Shown here: positions 32,095-39,971 of the stretch, piece after piece | How positions within the stretch are numbered: the stretch's first letter is position 1 | Layout of the letters: each line of letters begins with the position of its first letter | From: Clostridia bacterium | GTDB lineage: Bacteria > Bacillota > Clostridia > Christensenellales > Aristaeellaceae | Direction of reading: 5' to 3' | Length of the DNA: 64,000 nucleotides | NCBI GenBank assembly: GCA_017395065.1 | Contig: JAFPWH010000035.1 | Span: 62,001-126,000, forward strand | The notes under the pieces: generated by a model | Told to the model about the DNA's origin: nothing | Databases searched by the model: none | What the model saw: the letters and a program-made list of their open reading frames with translations, nothing else | Position numbers and translations under genes: made by a program

Positions 32095-33580
32095 ACGCTG
32101 CCACCTCCTTCTTCATTCCACTGATGATGCGTTTGGCAAGATAGAGCACGATCACGGCGATGAGTATGCCGACGACCCAGCCGATGTTCTTTTCGACCCA
32201 TTCCTTGCGGTACAGGCGGAAGGCGCGGCCGTAGTTCTGACGGTCGTGCGCCATTTTAAAGTATTCCATGGCCTCGGAGTACTTGCCCTGCCTGAGCAAG
32301 GCCCTGCCGATTCCGCGGTAGGCCATGTTGTAGTTTGCGTTGAACTTGAGCACCTCGTCCCAGAGCTCGCCCGAGCCGTCATAGTCGCCCTTGGCATAGG
32401 CATTGTTGGCGTCATAGATGAGGTTGCCGTACTCCGTGGGCGTAAAGACCGTGATGGACATGTCGCGCTGGTCGAGGCAGATCAGCTCCCTGCCGATGTG
32501 GTCCAGCGCGATTGGCGCGTTGAAAGCGCCTTCGTACTGGCCGATCGCGCCGAAGGCCCAGAGCATGACACCCTGCGAGTCGTAGCCGAAGATGCGGCCG
32601 CGGGTCTTGTCCAGCGCGACGTAGACGTCGTTTTCGAGCACGGTGATGTCCACGAATTTGCTGGGGCCGTGCGAGGCGTCGCCGCCTTCGACCCAGGTGT
32701 AATCGCCGATGGGCGGATAGCGGTCGTCCTTGATCAGTATGTCGTCGCCGATGCCGTTTAAGCGCCGGATGGGCTTGGCGTTGTCCCACTTGAGGTCGTA
32801 TTCCTCAAAGCTCGTGGTCGTGGCGTAGATGAAGCCCTGATCGTCCATGTAGATGTTTTCGTATCTCGTGGGCACGGTGGATTCGCTCGTCGCGCGCTGT
32901 TCCTCGGACATGAAGAAGTACTTCCAGACGTATTCCCACATCGTCATGGAGACCTTGTTGGCGCCGATGTAACCGGCGAACTCCGTGTCGGCCTCGTACT
33001 TGATCAGGCCCATGTTCACGTTTTCGGCCAGCACGTACACGCGGCCGGCCACGTCCACGGCGATCCTGACCGGCAGGAAGCTGCCCGAACCGAAGGATGG
33101 GTCGTCGGGCTTTACGAATTCCCGGACGAAATTCAGGTCCTTGTCCACCATCACGACGCGGTTGTTGTTCTTGTCGGCGACGTAGATGTTGCCTGCTTCG
33201 TCGACGCTGCAGTCCGTGGGCGAAAGGAAGCCGGGCTTGTCGGAACCGTTGATTTTGTCGATCGTGCGAACGAGCGTGTAGCCCTCTTCGTCCGCGCGGA
33301 TCTGCACGAGGCGGTTGTTGCCGGTGTCGCAGACGTAGATGTCGTTTCCGCGGATGAACATGCCTTCGGGTAGACTGAAGTTAGTGTCCAGCCCGAGGGT
33401 GGTGCCGTAGAGCACCGTCTTTACCTTATAGGCGTCCGGCGACTCGCGGATCTCCTCCCAGTAGTCGTAGTTGTAGGTATAAACGGAATAGAAGCCGTCG
33501 TCGATTGCGAAGGCGCTTGCGAACGAAGCAAGCAGCAGCAAGGCCGTAAGAAGCACTGTCAGGCGTTTTAACACTGTCAT
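32063..33580 (-). CDS. NHL-repeat beta-propeller protein with C-terminal TPR-like part and membrane anchor
   Basis: 505 residues. Signal peptide (about 1-25), then NHL blades with the repeated pattern 'V.D.GNIYVADKNNNRVVMVD' (clear at about 90-110 and 136-155). The tail (about 410-465) holds a TPR-like helix pair (ALLRQGKYSEAMEYFKMAHD). One membrane helix follows (about 471-489) with a short cytoplasmic end. The propeller should therefore lie outside the cell and be anchored at its C-terminus. AAGGAGGGAAG precedes the ATG. Position in the sugar-import locus suggests glycan or protein binding near the transporters. Confidence 0.85.
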   Translation of the reverse strand: MTVLKRLTVLLTALLLLASFASAFAIDDGFYSVYTYNYDYWEEIRESPDAYKVKTVLYGTTLGLDTNFSLPEGMFIRGNDIYVCDTGNNRLVQIRADEEGYTLVRTIDKINGSDKPGFLSPTDCSVDEAGNIYVADKNNNRVVMVDKDLNFVREFVKPDDPSFGSGSFLPVRIAVDVAGRVYVLAENVNMGLIKYEADTEFAGYIGANKVSMTMWEYVWKYFFMSEEQRATSESTVPTRYENIYMDDQGFIYATTTSFEEYDLKWDNAKPIRRLNGIGDDILIKDDRYPPIGDYTWVEGGDASHGPSKFVDITVLENDVYVALDKTRGRIFGYDSQGVMLWAFGAIGQYEGAFNAPIALDHIGRELICLDQRDMSITVFTPTEYGNLIYDANNAYAKGDYDGSGELWDEVLKFNANYNMAYRGIGRALLRQGKYSEAMEYFKMAHDRQNYGRAFRLYRKEWVEKNIGWVVGILIAVIVLYLAKRIISGMKKEVAAYERDHVVKQA

Positions 33581-33594
33581 ATCCGCTTCCCTCC

Positions 33595-35067
33595 TTAGTC
33601 CTTGATACCGGAGCTTGCCATGGTTTCAAGGATCCGGCTCTGGCTGAAGATGAATATGATAATGGGTACGATCATGACCACGACCGTGACCGCCGCCGCC
33701 TGACCGGTACGGGCGATGCCGCCTGCCTGGATCTGCTGCAGCGCGTACACGAGGGTCTTTTTCGCTTCGGAATAGATGACCGTGGAGGCCGAGGTGCCCC
33801 AAAGGCTCTGCACCGAGAAGATGATGACGGTCAGCCAGGCGGGTTTCACGTTGGGCATTACGATGCTCCAGAAGATCCTGAACTCGCCCGCGCCGTCGAT
33901 GTGCGCAGCTTCGATCAGCGCCGTGGGCAGGCCCTCCATGAACTGCTTCATCATGAACAGGCCGATGGGAGCGGCGAAGGCGGGCAAGAGCAGCGCCCAG
34001 TAGGTGTCGATCATGCCCAGCTTGTTCATGATGACGTAGTTGGGGATGCCCGTTACGTAGCCGGAGAACATCAGCGCCGTCGTGACGATGCCGAAGAAGG
34101 TTTTGCCGCCGGGAAAATCGTACTTGGCCAGCACGAACGCGGCCATCGAGGCGATGATCAGATGCCCGAAGGTACCGAAGAAGGTGATGGCGAAAGTGTT
34201 TACGAGGTATCTGCTGAAGGGCACCCAGCTCTGCCCCATCGTCACCAGCAGGTCGGAGAAGTTGTCGAACGTGGGATGGCGCGGGAACACCGTCGGCGGG
34301 AAGCGGAACAGTTCGTCCAGCGGTTTTAAGGACGAGCTCACCGCAAACACCAGCGGGAACACCATCAGGCAGCCCATGAAGACCAACAGGAAGTAGATAC
34401 CAAGGTCGCCGCCGACTGAGCGGTTGGGATGCCTGCGCTTAAAGGAGAACGACAGCAGTACGAATATGGCTACGATCAGCACGAGATTTGCGATCGTTTT
34501 GGCCAGATTGCTGCTTTCGTAGTAGACGAACGCGTCTCTTACCGCGTTGCGCGCGGGCGTTAAGATCCTCACGAAATAGCTTACGCCCGTCAGGATGTAG
34601 TCGAAGAGCTTCGCGACGAGCCCCGTGTCCAGCGCGACGGTAAAGAGGATCAGTATCACCGCCGCGATGCGGAACTTTTTCTTGCGGCCTTCGGAGAGTT
34701 TCTGGGGCTTTTCGATCCTTTCGCCCCTGAGCTCGGCAAGGCGCCTCAGTTCGTCCGCGCGGTTCTTTTCCTCGTGCGGTCTGGTTTCCCAGTGCCGGTT
34801 GATGTAGTCGTAGGCAGGCACGCCTCTTTCCAGCGTGAAGCTGTATTCCTCGCCGCTCGTGAGGTTGATCAGCAGCGTCGCGCGCAAACCGCCGTGACGC
34901 GTATGCCTGAGCTTGGCGATGTCGTTGAGGGCAAAGCTTGCGACCTGCGCTCCCCTATGGCTCATAAAGACGGCCCGGCTCTCCTCGAGCAGCAATTCAC
35001 CCGGTATCTTTGCTGTCTCGGACGTCTTCATGGTACCGACATAACGGGTCAAATTCTTCTCACTCAT
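33595..35067 (-). CDS. MalG-type sugar ABC permease with extra N-terminal cytoplasmic domain
   Basis: 490 residues, about 200 longer than usual. Residues 1-110 form a soluble beta-rich domain (GELLLEESRAVFMSHRGAQ, ALNDIAKLRHTRHGG, TSGEEYSFTLERG) resembling a PH/GRAM-like fold. A charged segment and one additional membrane helix (about 130-152), then a short amphipathic region, lead into the permease, whose six helices end with the EAA motif TALIEAAHIDGAGEFRIFWS (about 387-406). The extra part could sense or bind something in the cytoplasm. It begins 2 bases after the MalF-type stop. Confidence 0.85.
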   Translation of the reverse strand: MSEKNLTRYVGTMKTSETAKIPGELLLEESRAVFMSHRGAQVASFALNDIAKLRHTRHGGLRATLLINLTSGEEYSFTLERGVPAYDYINRHWETRPHEEKNRADELRRLAELRGERIEKPQKLSEGRKKKFRIAAVILILFTVALDTGLVAKLFDYILTGVSYFVRILTPARNAVRDAFVYYESSNLAKTIANLVLIVAIFVLLSFSFKRRHPNRSVGGDLGIYFLLVFMGCLMVFPLVFAVSSSLKPLDELFRFPPTVFPRHPTFDNFSDLLVTMGQSWVPFSRYLVNTFAITFFGTFGHLIIASMAAFVLAKYDFPGGKTFFGIVTTALMFSGYVTGIPNYVIMNKLGMIDTYWALLLPAFAAPIGLFMMKQFMEGLPTALIEAAHIDGAGEFRIFWSIVMPNVKPAWLTVIIFSVQSLWGTSASTVIYSEAKKTLVYALQQIQAGGIARTGQAAAVTVVVMIVPIIIFIFSQSRILETMASSGIKD

Positions 35068-35068
35068 A

Positions 35069-36013
35069 TCAGGTACCTACCTTCGAAAGAGCATTCGTGA
35101 TAACCTTTTTGCACAGGATCATGACCAGGAACAGCATCGTGGCGATGGCGCTGGCGTAGCCCATCTCGAAACGGCTGAAGCCGTAGTCGAACAGGTGGGT
35201 GACCACCGTGCGGGCCGCGTAGTCCGTCGAGGGATAGCCCGCCAGGGCGCGCGGCACGTCGCTTACGTTGAAGGCGCTGGTGATGCTCATGATCGCGCCG
35301 AAGAGCAGCATGGGCTTCATGCTGGGCAGCGTGATGTGATACAGTTCCTGCCAGCGGTTTCTGACGCCGTCGACGTAACCGGCCTCGTACATGCTCTTGT
35401 CGATGCCCTGGAAACCGGCGACGAAGGAGAGGAAGCCCGTGCCCATGCTCATCCAGAGTATGACGATGATCAAAACGGTCATGATGTAGTCGGGGTTGCT
35501 GAGCCAAAGCCGCGGCGCGTCTATGATGCCAAGGTCCAGCAGGATGGAGTTTAGGTAGCCGTAGGCGTCGCCCCTGAAGATGACGGAGAAGATGCTGTAG
35601 GCGTTGCCCGCGATGGACGGCGCGTAGAACACCACGACCGCGATGGCCCTGACCCATTTGGGCAGCTCGTTGATGAACCACGCGAACATGAACGAGAGCA
35701 TGTAGCCGATGGGGCCGGTGACCACGGCGATGACGAAGGTGTTCTTGACGGCGGTCAGGAAGACCTCGTCCTGAAGGATCAGGTTGATGTAGTTCTTGAA
35801 ACCCACCAATTGCGGCTTCTCCAATATATTATAGGAAGTGAAGCTATAAAATATCGAAGTGCATATGGGCAGGATAAAGAACGTGAAAAACAGGATCGCG
35901 TAGGGCGCAAGGAACAGATAGCAGACCTTCATCCGCTTCGCCTTGTCCCAGGAATATGACAGCTTGCTTCGTTTGATCGAAGCATAGTTGCCAATGAAGG
36001 AGCGTTTTTGCAT
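35069..36013 (-). CDS. MalF-type sugar ABC permease (first pair)
   Basis: 314 residues from the ATG at 36,013 (AGGA 10 bases upstream; ATG at 36,019 is possible, and a TTG at 36,034 less so). Six membrane helices and EAA motif SMYEAGYVDGVRNRWQELYH (about 208-227). Pairs with the long MalG-type permease that follows. The gene comes 24 bases after the stop of the large binding-protein fusion. Confidence 0.9.
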   Translation of the reverse strand: MQKRSFIGNYASIKRSKLSYSWDKAKRMKVCYLFLAPYAILFFTFFILPICTSIFYSFTSYNILEKPQLVGFKNYINLILQDEVFLTAVKNTFVIAVVTGPIGYMLSFMFAWFINELPKWVRAIAVVVFYAPSIAGNAYSIFSVIFRGDAYGYLNSILLDLGIIDAPRLWLSNPDYIMTVLIIVILWMSMGTGFLSFVAGFQGIDKSMYEAGYVDGVRNRWQELYHITLPSMKPMLLFGAIMSITSAFNVSDVPRALAGYPSTDYAARTVVTHLFDYGFSRFEMGYASAIATMLFLVMILCKKVITNALSKVGT

Positions 36014-36036
36014 ATTCATTCCATCCTTTCCCAAGC

Positions 36037-39000
36037 CTAATCGATCGGCAGGTTGAATTCCTGGCGCTTGATCTTGATCTCTTCGTTGATGGTGCGCGAG
36101 TAGGTGAGCAGCGTCTCTCTGGGGTCTTCCTTGGTATTGATGACCCTGCGGACGGCGTTGGTCATGTGGCGCGTGGTCGAATAGCCGCCCGCGATCTCGC
36201 GGAAGCCGACCGCGCTCGCCTGCTGCTCTTCCAATATGGCCAGCTGGTCGCTGGACCAGGCGAGCTGGCGCAGCGCCTCGGTATTTGCGGTCGCGTACCT
36301 CGCGGATGCTCCCAGAATGCTCTCCATTTCACGGCCGAAGCGCACCTGTGCGTCAGCGGAGACCCACCACTTCATGAACTCCCAGGAGTCTTTCTTTACG
36401 GTCTCGTCGTCGGTTGCAATCATAAGGCAGCAAACGCCGTTGGAGTGGACGGAGCGGTCGATTTCACCGTTTTCATTCAACGTTCCGGGGATCAAGGTGA
36501 AATCCCAGAGATTTCTGATCTCGGGCGCGGACACGGCAAGCGTGTTGTACGTCGTGTACGGCGCGATGCCAAGAGGCATTTCGCCCGAACGGAAGCGGCT
36601 CACGAAGTCGAACACCGTGGGCAGGCCGTGGTTGTTGTAAAAGCTCGTGTAGAGCTTGAAGGCTCTCACGCCCGCTTCGCTGTCGATCAGCGTGTGCTTT
36701 GCGTCTTCGTCGTATATGGCGCCGCCGTTTTGGTAGATCAGCGTATTGAATACGGAAATGTCGGGATTGGCGATGTCGGGATAAGGAATGCCGATCGTCA
36801 TGTTTTTGCCCTGAATGGTCGGCAGCATCGCCACGAGTTCGTCCCAGGTCTGGGGCACTTCGAGCTCGAGCTCCTCAAGGATGTCCTCCCTGTAGAACAG
36901 AAGCGAATACACCTGCGTCTCGGGCAGGCCGTACACGCCGGTCTTCGTGCCGTTGTTGTAGGAGATGGGAACGATCGCGCTGTCCAGGAAGGCGCTCGTG
37001 GCCTCTTCGAAGTCGTCGAACTGGGTCAGGTCTTCGACGGCGTTTCGCATCGCGTAGTTGGCAGCGAACCAGCTGTCCACGCTGAGCACCACGTCCGGGC
37101 CGTTGCCCGCGACGACGGCGGTCAGGATGGCGTCCGCCGCGACGAGCTTTACGTTGACCTTGATCCCGCTTTCGGGCGTGAACATGTCGTCGACCATGGT
37201 CTTTAGCACAGTACTCTGGTCGCGGCCCGTTACGATCCAGACCTGAATGACGTGATCGCTGCCCTCTTCGTACTTGTCGCCCAGAGAGTTGTAATCGATG
37301 AAATAGCTTGCGACACAGCTCTTGATCTCGTGCCAGAGCTTGTATACGCCGCCGTCGTGCACCGCGGGCAGCTTCGTACCGGGTTTGCTGATGATGATCT
37401 GGTCTATGTCCAGCTTGATCTGGCTCATGTTCTGAAGCGAGGTGCCAAGGCTGGTGATGTTGTCCTTGAAGTTGGCGAACGCCTGCGTGATGCGCTCGTT
37501 TCTGTCGACGAACTGCTCCAATTGCACGGCCAGCGTCTGTGCTACGGCGATCCTGTCGCTCTTTTGACCGGTGATGTCCACCGTGTCGTCCACGAGCTTG
37601 TACAGGCGCTTGCTTTCAAGGTCCATGGCCTCGATCGCGCCGGGCACCTTGGCGGTGAGGTTATAGTCGCGGAAACGGTCGGGATTTACGCCCGTGAGCA
37701 CGAGGATGGAGCGGTAGATCTCGTTCAGGCGGAAAATGCTGTCCTCTACGCGCTCGAGGATGCGGCCCATTTCGCCCAGCGTCGCTTCCAGGCGGATCGT
37801 GTGCGTGCCCTTGGTCAGATAGAAGCTGTAGGCGTTGCCGTTCGCGTCGCCCAGCGTTCGCATCTGCCAGGAGGTATCGTACATGAAGGAAACGGAGGAA
37901 AGCTCCTCAAAGGGGATCTCTCCGTCGATGTAGACGCTGCGGCAGCTGACGGAGCCGCGCTGGTACTGCTGGCGCGCCTTGAGGGTGATGTTGTAGTAGC
38001 CGTCCTCCGGCACCGTGAATTCCCATTCGATCCACTGGCCGGACGAACTCCAGGAGTCGCCGCCGATGTAGTTCATCACCGTCTTGTCCAGCGACGAAGG
38101 GAGCGTTGCGGGAGAAGAACGGTCGTATCTGGGATACAGCGACGGCGAGGAACGAAGATAGGCGTCTTCGCCCTGCACGGTGATGAGCGTGCCGGCGGCC
38201 GCGTTGTCGGTTTTGTTTTCGTTTGCCTTCGCGTAGGCCGCATAGTCCGTATGCGCGAGGATGGGCGTAAGGCTTATGCCGCCGATGATCATCGGCTCGT
38301 TGCTGGCCTTGAGGGAAAGCGTGTTTTCGCCCTCGTTGAACCAGAAGCGGTAGGGTTCAACGGTGTAGCCCATGTCGTCTTTGCAGTAGGCGCTCTGCCA
38401 GTCGAAGATTTCCTTCTGGGAGGGGCGTATCTCGTTGCCCTGGTTGTCGGTGCGGTAGCTGCCGTCCGGCTTTTTGGAGGCGGGATCGTCGGTCCACAGG
38501 CGGCTGAAGGTCAGGGAATCCGCCCCGCTGAAGGGAAGCTCCCCGTTGATCAGGAGCTCGCGCTCGATGTCTACGCCGCGGCTCTGGGTGGTCTTGTAGT
38601 TGATCAGTACGTTGTAAAAGCCGCTCTTGGGAACGGTGACCTTCCAGGTGGTAAGGCCGCCGTCCGGCTGGAAGACCGAGGCGATGCCGTCTTCGGTGAC
38701 GCTCTCGCCGTCGCCCTCGAAGGCAGTGACGTCGACTTCGATGTTCTCCGCTTCGACCGCCACGGTCGGGCTGGACTTGGTCGGGCTTACTTCGTTTGTC
38801 TTGTCGTAAGCGGGGCTTGTCGGATCATACGCGGGATCGTAATCGCGGTTGTAGGCCTTGCCGTAATCGTAGGCCTCGTAGGTGACATCCACCGTGCGCT
38901 TGAGAAGCACGATGTCCTTGACGATCACGTCGCCCGCTTCCGCCTTCAGCATGAGGCTCGTTATGCCGCTGTCCAGCGCAAAGAAATGCTCCTCGTCTTC

Positions 39001-39663
39001 CTTATTCGGGTCGGCAAGGTACAGGCTTTGCCATTCGTCCGCGTTCTCGCCCGCGGGGAAAGTCAGGATGCCCTTTTCGCTCAGGCTCTGCTCTTCCCCC
39101 TCGAAGGCAGGCTGCTCGAAGAGCTTTTCGTCGTTGACGTAGAGGCTGCGCAGCGCGTCTCCGTTCTCGGGATCGGCAAGCTTGTAATCGACGCGGATGA
39201 GATAATAGCCTTCGTCCTTCAGGCTCATCTCCCACAGCGTCATGCCGCCCTCTTTGGTGAGCAGGTACTCTTCCCCGCCTTCCTCGATCACCTGCGCACG
39301 GAGCTCTTCCTTGCTCTCGGCGCCGATTTCGGTTTCGCCCGTCTCGGCGTCGGTCACAAAGGCCGCGTCCATGTACAGGGTGACGTCGACAGGTTTGGGT
39401 AAGCCGTCGTCCTCCCCTACCGTGTGTACCTCGTAGTATTCGTGCTCCTCGAGGTAACCCCTGTAGGTATTGCTGCGGCTGTAACCGGAAACGTCGGTAT
39501 CGAGGTTCTTCTCACCGGCATATTTGCTGCGGAAGTTCTCTGTGCTTCCGCCGGCAAGCAGTACGATGAGCAGCGCGATCACAGCCACGACCGCCAGAAT
39601 AATGAGTATTCGGCGCGTAAGCTTTTTATTGTTGTGCTTCTCAACCGGTTTTGTGTTTTCCAT
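36037..39663 (-). CDS. Membrane-anchored solute-binding protein fused to carbohydrate-binding-like domains
   Basis: 1,208 residues from the ATG at 39,663 (GGGGAGAG 8 bases upstream). One membrane helix (about 17-37) replaces a cleavable signal. Three beta-sandwich modules follow (about 85-270, 300-475, 500-640) with repeated wording: 'GGMTLWEMSLKDEGYYLIRVDY', 'LTTWKVTVPKSGFYNVLINY', 'WIEWEFTVPEDGYYNITL', each ending in an 'NTLSLKA'-like strand; they resemble CBM6/35-type domains. A helical connector (about 640-780) leads to a family 1 solute-binding domain (about 790-1,180; VIQVWIVTGRDQ start, NGPDVVLSVDSW, QTWDELVAMLP). It would deliver bound glycans to the adjoining permeases. First gene after the strong promoter at 39,748-39,775. 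Confidence 0.88.
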   Translation of the reverse strand: MENTKPVEKHNNKKLTRRILIILAVVAVIALLIVLLAGGSTENFRSKYAGEKNLDTDVSGYSRSNTYRGYLEEHEYYEVHTVGEDDGLPKPVDVTLYMDAAFVTDAETGETEIGAESKEELRAQVIEEGGEEYLLTKEGGMTLWEMSLKDEGYYLIRVDYKLADPENGDALRSLYVNDEKLFEQPAFEGEEQSLSEKGILTFPAGENADEWQSLYLADPNKEDEEHFFALDSGITSLMLKAEAGDVIVKDIVLLKRTVDVTYEAYDYGKAYNRDYDPAYDPTSPAYDKTNEVSPTKSSPTVAVEAENIEVDVTAFEGDGESVTEDGIASVFQPDGGLTTWKVTVPKSGFYNVLINYKTTQSRGVDIERELLINGELPFSGADSLTFSRLWTDDPASKKPDGSYRTDNQGNEIRPSQKEIFDWQSAYCKDDMGYTVEPYRFWFNEGENTLSLKASNEPMIIGGISLTPILAHTDYAAYAKANENKTDNAAAGTLITVQGEDAYLRSSPSLYPRYDRSSPATLPSSLDKTVMNYIGGDSWSSSGQWIEWEFTVPEDGYYNITLKARQQYQRGSVSCRSVYIDGEIPFEELSSVSFMYDTSWQMRTLGDANGNAYSFYLTKGTHTIRLEATLGEMGRILERVEDSIFRLNEIYRSILVLTGVNPDRFRDYNLTAKVPGAIEAMDLESKRLYKLVDDTVDITGQKSDRIAVAQTLAVQLEQFVDRNERITQAFANFKDNITSLGTSLQNMSQIKLDIDQIIISKPGTKLPAVHDGGVYKLWHEIKSCVASYFIDYNSLGDKYEEGSDHVIQVWIVTGRDQSTVLKTMVDDMFTPESGIKVNVKLVAADAILTAVVAGNGPDVVLSVDSWFAANYAMRNAVEDLTQFDDFEEATSAFLDSAIVPISYNNGTKTGVYGLPETQVYSLLFYREDILEELELEVPQTWDELVAMLPTIQGKNMTIGIPYPDIANPDISVFNTLIYQNGGAIYDEDAKHTLIDSEAGVRAFKLYTSFYNNHGLPTVFDFVSRFRSGEMPLGIAPYTTYNTLAVSAPEIRNLWDFTLIPGTLNENGEIDRSVHSNGVCCLMIATDDETVKKDSWEFMKWWVSADAQVRFGREMESILGASARYATANTEALRQLAWSSDQLAILEEQQASAVGFREIAGGYSTTRHMTNAVRRVINTKEDPRETLLTYSRTINEEIKIKRQEFNLPID

Positions 39664-39747
39664 GTAGAAACTCTCCCCGCTAAGCTTTTTTAACGGCTCA
39701 AAGGTATGCAAGCGCACAAGCCGCCTGCATACCGACTATTATTTACA

Positions 39748-39775
39748 ATTATAAAACTTTTGCCCTATTTGTCAA
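39748..39775 (-). promoter_or_regulatory. Promoter of the sugar-import locus
   Basis: TTGACA (39,770-39,775), 16-base spacer, TATAAT (39,748-39,753), 85 bases before the ATG at 39,663. The surrounding 120 bases are AT-rich, unlike the rest of the window. Confidence 0.8.
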
Positions 39776-39908
39776 CAGTTTATAGTAAACAACACAAAAA
39801 TTAGCAAAATTTTATTAAATTCAGAAGGTTTGTAAAATCTATTACATGCACTGTTCTGTTGTATTAATTATATAACCGCATTTTAATGCCGCTGCACGAT
39901 CTCCCTAT

Positions 39909-39949
39909 ATGCAAAATCGGAACCCCGATCCGGGATCCCGGTTTTGCAT
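39909..39949 (-). terminator. Long hairpin after the phosphatase gene
   Basis: 19-base imperfect arms 39,909-39,927 and 39,931-39,949 with a 3-base loop; outer part ATGCAAAA/TTTTGCAT. No T-run follows on the minus strand, so termination may be partial. Confidence 0.5.
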
Positions 39950-39971
39950 ACGGTTTAGCGTCTTGCACCGG

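Larger units (their letters stand above)
39664..39971. other. 308-base AT-rich intergenic region
   Basis: Holds the promoter of the import locus, its leader, and the hairpin that follows the phosphatase gene (39,909-39,949). Between about 39,776 and 39,900 the DNA is A/T-rich with no gene, which would suit regulator binding; no clear operator palindrome is seen. Confidence 0.6.
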
